From: Zygnema cylindricum
Lineage: Eukaryota; Streptophyta; Zygnematophyceae; Zygnematales; Zygnemataceae
Reading direction: 5' to 3'
Assembly: GCA_037447655.1 (NCBI GenBank)
Contig: JBBHKE010000882.1
Coordinates: 62,001 to 126,000, forward strand
DNA length: 64,000 bases
Shown here one piece after another: positions 41,742 through 54,900 of the stretch. Numbering within the stretch: position 1 is the first letter of the stretch; each line of letters starts with the position of its first letter. A program made the translations under genes and the position numbers. Under the pieces are notes generated by a model. The model did not search any database, had not been told where the DNA came from, and saw only the letters and a program-made list of their open reading frames with translations.

Positions 41742-44130
41742 AAACCTGAATAAACCACAATTTGCAACCGCCTTCATAAAACTGCCTTCACCTTTTATCC
41801 TCTTGAAGAAAAACGATGGTGTCTTTACGCCAGAGTTTACCAAATTTCTCGACGAAAACCTTTCCATATTTAGGGAAGCAAGTCCGATGGGTAACAAAAG
41901 GGTATGAAAAGGATGAAAACTTTTTTGAGAAATCTTTGTTCATACAAATTTTTGAAATGGAATCAGGCGATTTGAAATGGAATCGAATTCGGTTGACTGT
42001 TTTCAGAGTAAATTAAAGTGTTTGGAGGAGAGAACCGTTTTGTTTTTTTGCAGTGTATGGTTTGTGAGTGTAGGATGTCAGTAGAGTAGGGTTAGAAGAG
42101 GGAAGAGAGAGTTTTGTCTTTTGTGTTTTTAACTGAGATGTGGATCTTTTTGGTAAGCATAGAAGCAGGAAGAAGAAGTAGGAAAAGGAGGAAGGAAGGA
42201 AGAAGTTTAGGAAAAGGAAGGAGAGGGAAGAAAATGAAGGGAGAAGGAAGGAAGGAAGAAAAGGTCAAGGAAGGAAGACGGACGAAGGAAACCGGAAGGG
42301 AGGAAGGAAAGAAAGGAAAGAATGTTTGCGATACAAGTCATAAAAGACAAAATTATTTCTGTAGTACTAATTTCAGAGAGCCGTACTAAAGAAAATTGGC
42401 CTTTGGGCATGTTTTTTGGCATTTTTTTTTACTTTTTTTTTGGACATATTTTCATATTTTTTGGACATTTTTTGGGCTGGATAGGATTTGATCTCCTAGC
42501 AGAAAAACATTTACTTTGAATAATGTCACGTTCGATTGCGAGGGACTATTTGATCATGGAATCTCTTTTTTTGTTTTGGTTTGCTTTTTTGTTTTTTGTT
42601 TGTTTGGCCGTTCGATTGTTTCTATTTTTTTAGTTTTTGTTTAGCTTCAGTTTTCTATGATTTTTACCTTTTCATACCGTCATTAGTGAAGATCCGTACA
42701 AAAAGAAAGGAAAGGAAACAACAAAAAATTAAAGGGTGTTAAAAGGATTTAACAGAAGGTCAAAGGAGAATTCAGAAATTTTAAAGGGAATTAAGGTATT
42801 AAAAGGAAACCAAAGGAAATTAAATGATTTAAGGAAACTAAAGGAATTTTGTGGTTTTGTAGTTGATGAACCCTGGTAAGTAGTCAGAGGCGAGGATAGA
42901 TGGAATTGGTATTGTTTGTTTGTTTGTTTGTTTGTTTGCTCCTCCTCCTCCTCCTCCTTCTTCCCTTCCATTTCCTCCTCCTCCCTCCTCCCTCTCCTCC
43001 TCCTCCCTCTCCCTTCTCTCATCCTCCATCTCCGTCCTCTTCTCCTCCCTCTCCCCTCCTCCTCCTCCCCTCCCCTCCCCTCCCTCCTCCTCCTCCCTCC
43101 TCCCTCCTCCCTCCTCCCCTTCACCTACCAGTCCCCCTCCTCCAGTCACCTCCCCCTACCTCCCAAACTCCTCCTACCATCTATCCCGTCTCCTAACTGC
43201 ACCTTAAGCTTTTACCATTAGGGCGAAAATTTGGTTTTAAGTTACTCTTCCCTTTAAATTCTTAGTCCGAAAATGAAATTCTTTTTTACCATCTATTCCC
43301 ATATTTAAGAAAATTGAGCTTTTAAAAAAAAAAAGTCCTACGGTAAACCATTTGAGTACATGGGAAAAAAGTTGCCAAAAAACGAAATCAAAAAACGAGC
43401 ACTTGAGTAAACAATTTAGAAGGGAAAACAGTGCGAAAGAAAGTAACACACTCTTTTTGGCTTCGTAGGTGACTTCAAGTGCATTGACACGTGTCACGGG
43501 CGTACTGACATGGCCCTACCAGACATTTGTAAAGTGTTTTGAACTTGGGATAAGTGAGAGTGTGTTGACTTTTGAGGATGGCGTAGTTTTGAGGACAGTG
43601 TGTTGACGTTTGACGATTGTGTGTTGATGTTAAACGATTGTGTGTTGACTTTTGAGGATTTTGTGTTGAGTTTTGAGGATTATGTTGAATTTCGAGGATG
43701 GTTGACTTTTGAGGATGAGGTGTTGACTTTTGAGGATTATATGTGACTTTCAAGGGTGACGTGTTGACTTCTAGGGATGACGTGTTGACTTTGGAACAAA
43801 GTGATAAAGACAGTACTTTAATGAAGATTAGTGTAGTTGTACATGTATTGATAACATTAAATAAGATGACACGAAAATATCAACGTGTCTCGTTATTAGC
43901 GTCAAGGAGTTATTATTGTGGAGTTTATGTGTGTTGTTAATTCCGATTCAGTGCCAACTGAAGTGGCTGGTTTAAAAACGTTTTTTTTAAATAACGTTAA
44001 CGAAATAAAATACAGTGTTATATATATTTATGTAATATAGTGTAAAACACCATATTAGGTTCAAGGGTTGGAGTCCAGGGTCACCGATATAAATGTCATC
44101 GACGCTAATAAAGATACACGGTGTATCCCA
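41742..44130. other. Gene-free region downstream of the SERAC1-like gene
   Basis: Presumptive 3' UTR and terminator region of the SERAC1-like gene, then simple repeats: aggaaggaagg at 42165-42320 and ctcctcctccctcctc at 42935-43145. No conserved coding segment on either strand. Confidence 0.55.
43545..43800. repeat. GTGTTGACTTTTGAGGAT minisatellite
   Basis: About twelve imperfect 18-22-bp units of gtgttgacttttgaggat. Confidence 0.85.
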
Positions 44131-44134
44131 GTAG

Positions 44135-45036
44135 TTCTTATGGGGTGAACCTCATCAGCGATGGGGTCGTTTACTGGATGTCTTACGTTTTTTGTACCAT
44201 TTGTATTGTTTTTTTTCTTTAAATACATGTTTACTGGGAATTTTTAAAGGTTAAGGGTGAACCTCCATCAGGTATTTCCAGTAATCGTACGGAGACGTTT
44301 ACAGTAATATTTGTATCGCTTCTCCATCAGGTTGTGCCAGCGAGTCACCAATTGCTGGCGTGCTGGATTACGATTGGAACCACGTAGGATCTTGTTCAAC
44401 CGGCCGGGAATATGAAAAGATTCGAATAGCACAAAATTTAAACGGCGTATGTACGGACATAAATATCTAGCAGCGCTAAGTGAATGTACAATTTGTACTT
44501 TCTTGTCATTTCGTTGTACCAACCGTTTCAAAATCATTTTCAAAATGAAAATTTGTACTATATCCTTTGCCGTTATGTTTTGTACGCAAAGTCCTTTCCA
44601 CGAAGGAAAAGAGTCGTCAGTGAGATATCCTGCGTAAAGTTTTTTTCGTCGGTTTCAAATCCACTCTGTACGAAGGCACGTGGTCTTTGGCAATTGTGAG
44701 GTAGTCATCGCTCGTCCGCCGTGGATGATACCTTTTTGTTTCCAAGTGGACCAATAGACACGTCCAGTATCTGGCAAGTCTCCTCTTGAGGACAGTTGAG
44801 GAGACTTGCCACACACTGGACAGACGGAGAGTTTGCTTCGAAAACTCAAAATCGGACGGTCCAAATTTTCATCCAAAAGTTTAGGGAATCTTGACGAATC
44901 TCTTGTAATCATGTTTTATATAAAAAAAAAAAAAACAGTGCGGCCATGTACGAAAATGCGCTGGCCTTTTACGAAAATGCACTTTTCCTAGTAATGAACC
45001 TCACTTTTCGCTTGAAGGTTCACCCTAATCGCTCTA
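44135..45036. mobile_element. TIR element, GGTGAACC-terminus, containing the intact repeat copy
   Basis: Left ggtgaacctcatcagcgatg and right, in inverse, agggtgaaccttcaagcg are candidate termini; two further ggtgaacct motifs lie at 44268 and 44990. It contains 44430-44670, the uninterrupted relative of the split copy at 10060/13498. The minus-strand ORF at 44268-44543 (basic, RWHNLMEKRYKYYCKRL) matches no family I know. Confidence 0.5.
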
Positions 45037-45111
45037 TCCAACCAGATTTGTGACTACGTAGCCACAAATTGGCCGCGTGCAATTGGCCATATCGCTTTAC
45101 CTTTGAAAGTT

Positions 45112-46044
45112 AGGGTACGTCCCCATGTATTAAAGTATCTACTTTTCTCTGTTTTTTTGCCCTAAAATTCAGGGAACTTTGACAAAAACTTTAGCCGTAC
45201 GAGAAAATCGTTTTTACCAAAGTAGTGAACGCTAATTCATACTTTGAATGTACGGCGTGATTGTCGTCATGTGAACGCATTTTGGCGTTTTCCCATTTTC
45301 TACCCCCGGGCAAGAGAATCTAGCCCAAAAAAAATTCTTTTAAAATCACCTCGAGGGGGTGCTTTTAGTTAGAGTACAGCCCAAAAAGCGAATGAAAAAC
45401 GACCCATGCACGCGTAATGCGAGCGGTAAAATTTTAGGGCGAAGGAGAGTCTTCGCTATTTTTCTCCGTGCCCGTCACGCGCATGTACGGAAAAAAATTT
45501 GCAGGGGTCTCGGACCTCCACTTGCATTCATGGGTCCTTTTCAAAATTTTGCGCCGTCATCGCTCTCCCCTCTCCCTCTCACACTATCGCTGCCATCTCA
45601 CACTTTTTAGAATGAGACACGACAAAATTGATATAAAATGAAAGAGATCTGTTTTTTTTTTTTTTGACAATTTTTAGGTTTTTTCTTAATGGCAAATCGA
45701 ATGAAAAAAGTCGAAAAAACGAAATCGGGAAACCATGGCGGAAAGTGACGTCGACGTTGTCACGAGTGAGCGTGACGTCACAATGTCACCAAACCCTGAA
45801 CGTCTAGAATTTCACAAAAATCTAGACGTCTACTACTGTCGCTGTTTATGTTGGCGTCATCAATCGTCGGAAGTTTCGCAGTCGTCTTCAATCGTCACAA
45901 TTTGTACCTACGTCTACCAACCGTCACATGTCAAAGTTCCGATTTCATTTTCGCACATTGGGACGCTCTTCAAAGTAGTACGGAGAATCTTCACTACAGT
46001 CCAAAATACTTTATCAAAGTACCGATTACATGGGGACACCCCCT
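45112..46044. mobile_element. TIR element, GTCCCCATGTA-terminus (about 930 bp)
   Basis: Left end agggtacgtccccatgta and right end, inverse complement agggggtgtccccatgta, match over about 18 bp and continue loosely (aaagta). No transposase was seen. Related fragments occur at 47530-47765. Confidence 0.7.
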
Positions 46045-46489
46045 GACAGTATAATACCGACTTTATTGAAAAACAAAGTTGATTATATTGGGTGTATTTT
46101 TTTGATTCTCTCACCTCATCAAATTGTCAGATTTTTGTCAATTAATTTTTTTTTGTTTTTTTCATGTCAAACCTGAATCTAACAGAATATGTTAACAATA
46201 TTTAACAGATCCCGCTGGAGAATTTAATGGAGATCTCTGAAGTAGTATTTAACGGATTCTGTAAATCAATGTGTGTGAACTAAATAGCCAATATCTGACA
46301 GATTCTGTAAGATTCTGTAAAATTCTGTTGAAAAATCCCTAAACTTGTATATGTTTATTTTTGTAATTTATGTGAATACATAAATTAGAGTAGACACGAT
46401 CAGGAAGGGTGATATTGATCTTTGTTTCTCTACAACTTAATTTCTTTTTAATTCTTGCAATCTGTGTTCTTTTTCTTTCTTTCTGACCC

Positions 46490-46810
46490 TTCTTGTACCT
46501 CCCTCCCTCCCTCCCTCCCTCTGTCCCTCCCTTCCTCTCCTCTCCACATACCTAATCTCTTTCTAGTATTGCAGTCTAGGAGTTCTCTCTTTTTACCCTA
46601 TTTGTACCCCAATGGTTTCCCATCGCAAGTTTCTTTGTTAAGGAAGCTTGATGGCAAAGAAAACCAAAAGAGCGAAACAAATTAGTTTTGGGTAGTGAAG
46701 ATTGTACGCGCGCTTTCTCCCTCCCCCTCCCCCTCTCCCTCTCCCTCTCCCTCCCTCTCTCTCTCCCCCTCTCCCTCTCCCTCTCTCTCTCCCTCTCTCT
46801 TCCCCTCACA
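46490..46810. repeat. CT-rich microsatellites
   Basis: ccctccctccctccctcc at about 46500 and ctccctctccctctccct at 46715-46805, separated by ordinary sequence. Confidence 0.85.
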
Positions 46811-47529
46811 CACTGTCCCGAATCCTCTCACAAAAGTTCCATCTCTTCATCATTACTTTGACATTTTATACTTTATATTTCTTTCTTCATTTATTTATTT
46901 TTTCTCTCAAAATATCTCCAAGGAGTTTGTCTACCGGGGGCAGGCCTGGAGCTAGAGAAAATTTTCAAAAATGCTCTATTCTGATCACCGTCAAAGATAT
47001 ATTGTAGGGTTTTAAAAACGATACAAACTAATTTAGAATATTCAAATTTAAATTATTTTAAATATGGATACCATTTGCAAGATCGTGGTTGAAGTAAGAG
47101 TGGCACTTTGAATCATCTTTGCCTCTCATTGATTTTATTTTTCCTTTCTGGAATCATCCTTAATAATATTGCCTATCCGTCCATCTTATATCTGAGTTCC
47201 AATTTCCGTTTCCATTTTTGAATTTCACTTTTGGTTTCTAGTTTTTATCTCTGATGTAACACTAATTTCTCCTTTTTATTTTTCTTTTTCAATTTCAATT
47301 TCAATAGCAATTTTGGATAGCATTTTGGAATTAATTAACTTTGAAATGAGCCACAGTTGCAGCACTCGTTTTCAATAATTTCAAATTCAATTTCCTTCCC
47401 ATTTGCAAGTTTTGCATTTTTTCCTTTTTTATAAGTCTTAATCTGAGTTCCAATTTTCAATTTTCACATCCCATTTCAATCGCAAATTTCCCTTTAATAT
47501 TTCTGGAGATCCACAATATATGTTAAAAA

Positions 47530-47765
47530 CAAACGCAAGACATTTGTAGACGTCTACAACCGTCACAGAATTAAGTATTGATTCCATTTTCGGCTATAGG
47601 AACACCCCATAAAATAGTACAGAGAATCTTCACTAAACAACAAAATTAATGGCACGAAGAATCTTCACTAAACAACAAAATTTATAGTACAAAGAATCTT
47701 CACTAAACAACAAAATCAATAGTACAAAGAATCTTCACTAAACAACAAAATTACATAAGTAACAC
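47530..47765. repeat. TE end fragment with a 35-bp unit tandemly repeated four times
   Basis: agtacagagaatcttcac followed by taaacaacaaaatt is repeated four times. Its upstream part (gtctacaaccgtcaca, gattccattttcggc) matches the right part of 45112-46044, so the repeat derives from that element's end. Confidence 0.7.
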
Positions 47766-48769
47766 TGACATGGACACAAACCCTATTTCAAGTAGATAAG
47801 GGTGATTGTTGAGGCATAAGCGGTCTATTTAAGCTTCCTCAAATAAAATTAGTCCAAATTCATATTTTTTTAATATCCGTCACTTTATTAGGGTTTAGTT
47901 CAACACAGACTTGACCTCCTACTTTTTTTTGGTACAAATTTCAGAAATTTTAGAGATTTTTTTTTTTTTTTTTTTTGGTACTTAACTTTGGGTCACGTTA
48001 TTGTACTTTCAACTGGTACTTATTCGTCTCAAGTGCCCACACCTCTGCTCTCTCTTAAATTTTTGAATGTTATAACTTTCACTTTCAGTTTTTCAGTTTT
48101 ATGTATTTTTCACATTTGAATTCAGTTTTCCTCTCCCATCTTGTTACACTGTTTATGATTCATTAAAAGAATACAAAATTTAAGACATATTGTGGTTAAC
48201 TCAAAATATACCAAGTGAAAAATTTAGTTCATAAAGTAATTTCTTTTTAGTACATTAATAGTTAAAAAAAGTACGTTTTTTGTAACTTCTTTTTCTTTTT
48301 TTGATATATTTGCTTTTGCAAATATTCGTACCCTAATATTGTTGTGACAAATTGAGTGACTATGAACTTTATTAATTTAACGCCCCAATATAAAATAAAA
48401 TAAAACGTCGATCAAACGCTTCAACCCTCACGACGGTTCATAAAAAAAAAAACAAAACAAAAAGAAAAAGCGATTCAGTCAATCCACATTACAAAGAAAC
48501 CAACCTCAAAAACCGAAATTTCAACCACATCATTAATCCATATACAGAGTTACTGACCATGTGATAAAAAAACACATATAAACAAAAAAACAAATTCCTT
48601 TCACTTCCAACTTCCTTCCCTTTTCTTTCAAAATTGGCACATTTCCAACATAACCGTTGGAAAAAAAAACAGTACAACATCACATCCACTCAAAAAATGT
48701 GGATCCTATGTTATGTCACATCCACTCAAAAACTTTCCTCCACCTACGACCCATTGAACCGGAATCTTA

Positions 48770-48960
48770 TTCAAAAAATTTACTCGAAAGAGGAACGGAA
48801 CAAATCGGATCACAACGGAACGGAATGGATCAGATCGGAACGGAACATAATGGAACGAATCACAATGGAACGGAACGGCTCAGAACAGAACGAAACATTT
48901 CAGAATGCGACGGAACATAACGGAACGGGACATAGCGGATCAGAATGGAAACACGGTAGA
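48770..48960. repeat. GGAACGGAAC pentamer-type satellite
   Basis: cggaacggaatggatcagat and similar variants; the inverse complement of the array at 39985. Confidence 0.8.
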
Positions 48961-48992
48961 ACAAAACGAACCTTATCTTCGTCTTTTTAGGT

Positions 48993-51900
48993 TTATATCG
49001 TCCATCCTTTTGAAGCCACGGCCTCCCTAACCTTTGATGCAGCCTCACTATTGTCTCGAAGAGGAGGATAGCTCCAAGTTTCGCTCATCTACCCTCGCAA
49101 AAAAGATAAAAAAAAATACAAAAACAGACAAAAAACACAAAAGACAAAAAAAACACAAAAAACAAAAAGGGAAAAGACAAATACGGAAAAGAAAAAAGAC
49201 ACAAAAGAAAGATGAATTGAGGGGAGAGGGAGAGGATCGGGAGGGGAAGGGAAGGAGGGAAGTAGGCAGAGGGAGAGGGAGAGAGGGAGAGAGGGACGGA
49301 TGGAGGGAGGGAGAGAGAGCGAGAGGACGAGGACAAGGGAGAGGGAGAGGACGAGGGAGAGGGAGAGGACGAGGCAGAGGGAGCGGGCGAGGGAGAGGGA
49401 GAGGGCGAGAGAGAGGGAGAGGGAGAACAAACAAACGACCAAAACAAAAACGTATTGTGGATATTAACAAATTTTGTAAAATACATTTTAAGAATTTTAG
49501 CTGTATGTATTTATGAATGAGTGTAACGTTTGTTATAATTACAGTAACCATTGGTATTCTTATTACTATTTGTCATTATTGCTTTATGGTTAATATGACT
49601 TTGAATGAGTAATGTACAGATTATTAAAATTACATTCACGATTGCTATCATTATTAATGATTGTCATTCTTGGTTTTTTATTTTGTTAACTTTGTAGATG
49701 TAGTTGTTTTTCAGTTAGATGCAGGATCACAAAGAAATTCCGGTGGGTATGTTCTCAAGAACAATTTTTTGGTAAAAAGTGTTGTGGTTTCGCAGAGAAC
49801 TTCAAGAAACGATGTGCCACAAGATTTGGTGAGTCTTACTTCTAATTTAGGAATTTTAAGGGTTGTTACTATTATTGTTGTTACTTTCTCCTGTCTTCTA
49901 ATTTTTTGAACCAACCACAAGGACAAAATAAAAAAACAAACTAAGGAAACATAAACCTTTCCGAAAACAGAAATACAAAAGGGATAAAAAAACCATTAAA
50001 GGCCAAACAAAAAACTCAAGCCCTTATTGATTAATTATTAATTATTACATTATTAACTCACATTTTCAAATCCGGTCAAAGTCCTTATTGCTCCTCTCTT
50101 TTTGAGTGTCTTTATGAGCTCTTTAAATTTCCACGTACACCGGTCATCCGCAACCACGTACACCGGTTTTCTGGACCATCTCTCCCTCCACCCCCATCAA
50201 ATCCTCTCCTTCTCCTGTATTTCTCTCCCTCCCTACCTCCTTTAAACCTCTCCCTACTTCTGTTAACCTACCTCTTTCTCTCTATCTCTCTCAGTCTCCC
50301 TCTCTGTCTCACTCTCTCTCCCTCTCTCTCTACCTCTGAAACTTTCCGTGCTTTTGTCTGCCTGTCTGAAATCCCCTCCACCTCTCTCTACCTCTCTCTA
50401 TCCCTCTCCCTCCAATTCACCTGTTGTACCTCTCCGCTCTAATTCCCTCGATTTCTTTCCTTCTCTCCACCCCTAATTAAAGAATATAAATAAACGGAAA
50501 ACATAAATAAGGACAAACTATACTTTTTGTCTTTAATTGACCCTGTTGACATTAATAACATATATTAATTGTGACATTAAACCCCAAATAATACCCATTT
50601 ACCCCCCTTGTTAAAAGGAAAATTCCTGGGAACAGAGGTCCCTTTCCTTAGCACTGTCCTCAAAAGACAACAGACAACGAGTACAAAAAAGAGGAAAAAA
50701 AGAGAAAAAAAATTACATAACGACAAAAAACACGATGAACGGGGGTAAAACCGATGAAAAAACGGATAGAAATGAGATAAACGAAGAAAGCACAAGGAGA
50801 TACAGGTAAAAATGAGTTTAGACCGACTACTAATGGGTTAAGCGGGGAAAACCATAGTTTAAAACGGGTAAAAACGTACCCAGTACTACATGCCTCACTC
50901 AGCATAGTGACGGAATCAGACGTAACAATGAAGGCGTCCGCCCAGGCAAGGTGGCCCAAATGGGGGTTAGGACCTGAAAAACCCATTTTTATCGACATTT
51001 TTTAATAATAAATACACATTTTTTCAATAAAATGTACAGAATGGTTTGAGTGAGTTAAAGAGAGATAAAGGGAGAGAGAGAGAGGGTTTTTGTTTTTTTT
51101 ACAATTTGGCACAGAAAAACACGTTTTTTCTCGTAGTTTTTGAGAAGAAAATAAACGTTTTTTTTAAGAGGAGTTTAAGAGAGTTTTGTTTCTTTTGCAA
51201 TTCAAAGAAAAATATCATTTTTTTATACAGCTTTTATGTGGAAAAAATTTCACTTACCCTCCCTCTGCATCTCCCTCTCCCCTCATGCCTCTTACCTCTC
51301 CCATACCAAACATGCCTCCCCATCCCTCTCTCTCTCCCTTAACCTCTCCCTCTTTCCTCCTCCTTTTCTCTACGAAAGAAAACTGATGCTGATCCCCATC
51401 GACGCTGATCTTTGAATGATTTCATCCGGATTCTGACCTGTTTTGCTGATCCAGAAGAAAAATAATAGACAAAATAAAGAAAAGACAAAAAGGAAAAAAA
51501 ACAAAAAATACAAAAAAGGAAAAGTAAAAAGAAAAGAAAAGACAAAAACAGAAAGGGACAAAAAAACGACAAAAAGGAAAGAAGAGGACAAATAAGGACA
51601 AAACAAGATAAGGACAAAAAAGGAAAGGTGAAAAAAGACAAGAAAAACAAAGGAAAAGACAAAAAAGGTAAAAAATAGAAAGAATAGGGAGGGAGGGAGG
51701 AAGGGAGGGAGGAAGGGAGGAAGGGAGGGAGGGAGGGAGGGCGAGAGAGCGCAAGCGCGCGCGCGGGGGAGAGGGAGAGGGAGAGGAAGCTCACGAAAGG
51801 AGGAGTTCTCCGAGAAAAGGTGATTCTTAGACATCCTCCATTAAATGCCAGAATTTGTTTTAGGGCAGAAATAAATTGTCTCACTACTTCCTCTCCATAC

Positions 51901-54900
51901 CGACAATACCCTGCGGCCTTCCTTTTCCCATTTTATCCCCCATTTATACCCATCAGACAAAAATAAATTCATTTATTTAGCATTAACTCAATAAAGAAAC
52001 TTGTGATTCTCACAGTAACTCATAATTTTCGTAATATTAACTCATATTTTTTTACAGTAGCTCGATTATTTCATAACAGCTCATATTTTCATTATAAACT
52101 TAAGTTTTTCATGATAACAACCCATATGTTTTCATAATTACTCAAACATTTCCAAAATAACTTTTACTTTCACGGCACGGAGTATATTCTTTTGTACAGT
52201 TATGTTACATTACTGTGCTTCGATCATTGCTTTAAGTCTTGTTAACCCTTTTTTTTAGTTTTTAAGTTTGTTGCCATGAATATTTAAGTTTTTGAGCTTC
52301 ATAAGAATTTCTTATATAGTTCAATACTGATCTCTAGAACAATAATTTTCTACATTGTCTTTTTACCCCTTCCGAGGCTTGCTTGTACCTATCAGAGAAA
52401 CATGAGAGAGGACAAAATGAGGAGACTGTGGTAAGAGTTCCTGAGTTTGTTCTGATTCCATGGTCCCTATTTCGACCTTAGTTGTAACTGTAACTATAAC
52501 CGTAACTGTAACTGCAACTTTATCTGTATATGTATCTATAGCAGTATCTGGAACTGTAACTGTAACTGTCACTGGAACTGTAATTGTCATTGTAATTGTA
52601 GCTGTAACAGTAACGGTAACTGTTATTACAACTGTAACTATAACTATGATCACAACAGTCATTGTACTGCAACTACCACTGTAACTGTTATGTAGCTGTC
52701 GATATACCAAAACTGAAATGCAAATGTAACAGTAACTGTAACTGTCAGCTGAAACGATAATGACAGCAGTAACAGTAACTGGAACCGTAAAGTGTAAAAA
52801 TGAAGAAAAACTGCGATAAAAGAATCCCTAGGAAATCATATACAGCAAACCCTATCTTATAAACATCGCGAAATGCTCGAAAGAACCCACACCTAACTTC
52901 TAAAACTTATTGAAAAATACCCTTACAAACCGTTTCAATCTCCCTTACAACAACTGTAAATCCCTCTCAACCACCCTTAAACCCAGGGTTTTCGCAAGAC
53001 TCACGTTGGGGCCCTCCTATGCTGACTGCCAGTAGCGGCCTCGGCAGAGCTGCCAGCTGGGAGTGCCACGTGGCAGCTGCTGACCTCAGGGCCACCGCAT
53101 CTGCGTGGTGGAGAGCGCCAACTGTCAGCACCTGGAACATGCAAAAAAGGACAAAAGAGCTGTCAGCACCTGACACACATTAAAGGTTTTGAATCTGTAC
53201 ATGCATTGTAACGTAGTTAAAAAGCTCCTGGACCAGAAATGTACAAATTGGCCGTACAAGAGTGAGGATGGTATTACCCGTAACCTACAGTAATGAACCG
53301 TTGCTCACGGTTCAACTTCATTTTTTTTTTCAAAACTTTGAACAATGACCATTGGATTTCCTGTTATTTTAACCATAGACCAGAAGTAATGCACTTTTGG
53401 CCGTATTATACGCGCGAAGGATGTAAAATAGGCGTAGTTCTCTAAGAGTATTAACGTAGAAAACCAATTTTACACCTTTTAAATGTATAGAACGGCAAAA
53501 AATGTTGCTTTTGATCTATGATATGAACAATTCAACTGTTGTTATCCGACCAATTGACTTAAAAACCGAAAAAAAGGTAGTTTAAAAATGTTGACGTGGC
53601 AATCTATCCTTTAGTCGTGAATGAGGAAATTGAACAAAATCTAAAAAGACTCCAGAAAAACATTAATTACTGGAGAAAAAAACAAGTACAACAGAAAGCC
53701 CCGAGCCCAAACAATGGAACTATATGGAATTAAAAACCTTATTCCCACAAATTTATTCAACATTGTGAGGAAAAAATGACAGTTTATTCTCCACACGAGA
53801 AGATGTAAACAAAAAGGACCTTTTAGGTGTTTAGGGACAAGGTAGTTAATGACTACAACAACAATAAGTTTGGAAACAAAAAAATTTCCTCTTCCGAATA
53901 GCTATTCTATACCTATCTTTTTCCTATACCTTTCTTTTTCTCAACTATCTATATATACCTTTCCTTTTTCAAATATACCTTTCCTTTTTCAACGACTATA
54001 TATACCTTTCCTTTTTCAACTATTATAATGACATTTCAACTACCTATATATACCGTTCATTTTTAACTACCGATATATACCTAGTTGATATCTTTCCCGA
54101 CAAAGGTAAGAGATAGGCACATCTTAATATTATGGCTAAATATGGTTCACATCGGCCTTTTCTAGACAATGGAAAACAAATTACCTTACATTGTCCACAC
54201 TTACCCAGGTGTGAACACTGTCGCCACCACAATTAGCATAACCGACACCAAAATTCACTACGTCCACACAAAATTAGTATGATTCATACTAAAATCGGTA
54301 AGACCCACATTTCCGGTTTAGAAAAAAATGTTTTCGGTTCAGAATGAGAGTTTGTGAGGTTGAGGGAAAAGGGATTTTGCTGTTGGAAGACATCAGGTGT
54401 TTATTTATCAAGATCGTGCACTCTTTCATGTTAGAGGGAAGGAGAGGATAGGGGAAGGGAGAGGGAGAAGGTGAAGGTGAAAGGACGATTGAACAGGGGA
54501 AGAGAGGAAGAAATAGAGCTCGAGCTTCAAAAAAATGTAGTCGTCTTATGTCCTTCGTTAAAAACGCGAAAGAAAGGATACAAATATAACAAATTAAAAG
54601 TTAAGAAAGTCGTTAGTTACAGGAGGTGGCATTTAGTTTGTATTTGCTTATGTTTTGTTTTTCAAATCACCAAAAATAGTGTGGTCGTACTTTCAACTGG
54701 AAAAATAGTATAATCCAAACTAAAATTAGTATGAAACACACTAAAATTGCCAAGTTCAGACTTTAAGTCAGTGTGATCCACACTGATATTTGTAAAAACC
54801 ACATATAATCCATTCTAATCCTAAAGGATGGTGGTGGTGTAAATTGGCGAACCTACCACATTTTTTTCAGGTGGAGGCGGTCTAATCCAGCGAAGTATTC

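Larger units (their letters stand above)
46811..48992. other. Gene-free region downstream of ELM1
   Basis: AT-rich sequence with atttcaatttcaa motifs (47220-47520), the TE fragment below, and the presumptive ELM1 3' UTR near 48760-48992. No coding segment recognised. Confidence 0.5.

Noticed and set aside
44268-44543. Basic minus-strand ORF as a gene
   Set aside because: It overlaps a transposon-family repeat also present at 10060 and has no known domain.
49661-49909. Plus-strand ORF with an AG/GT-bounded segment (LDAGSQRNSGGYVL)
   Set aside because: It lies in the last ELM1 intron and matches no family; the phase-compatible ELM1 exons on the other strand explain the region.
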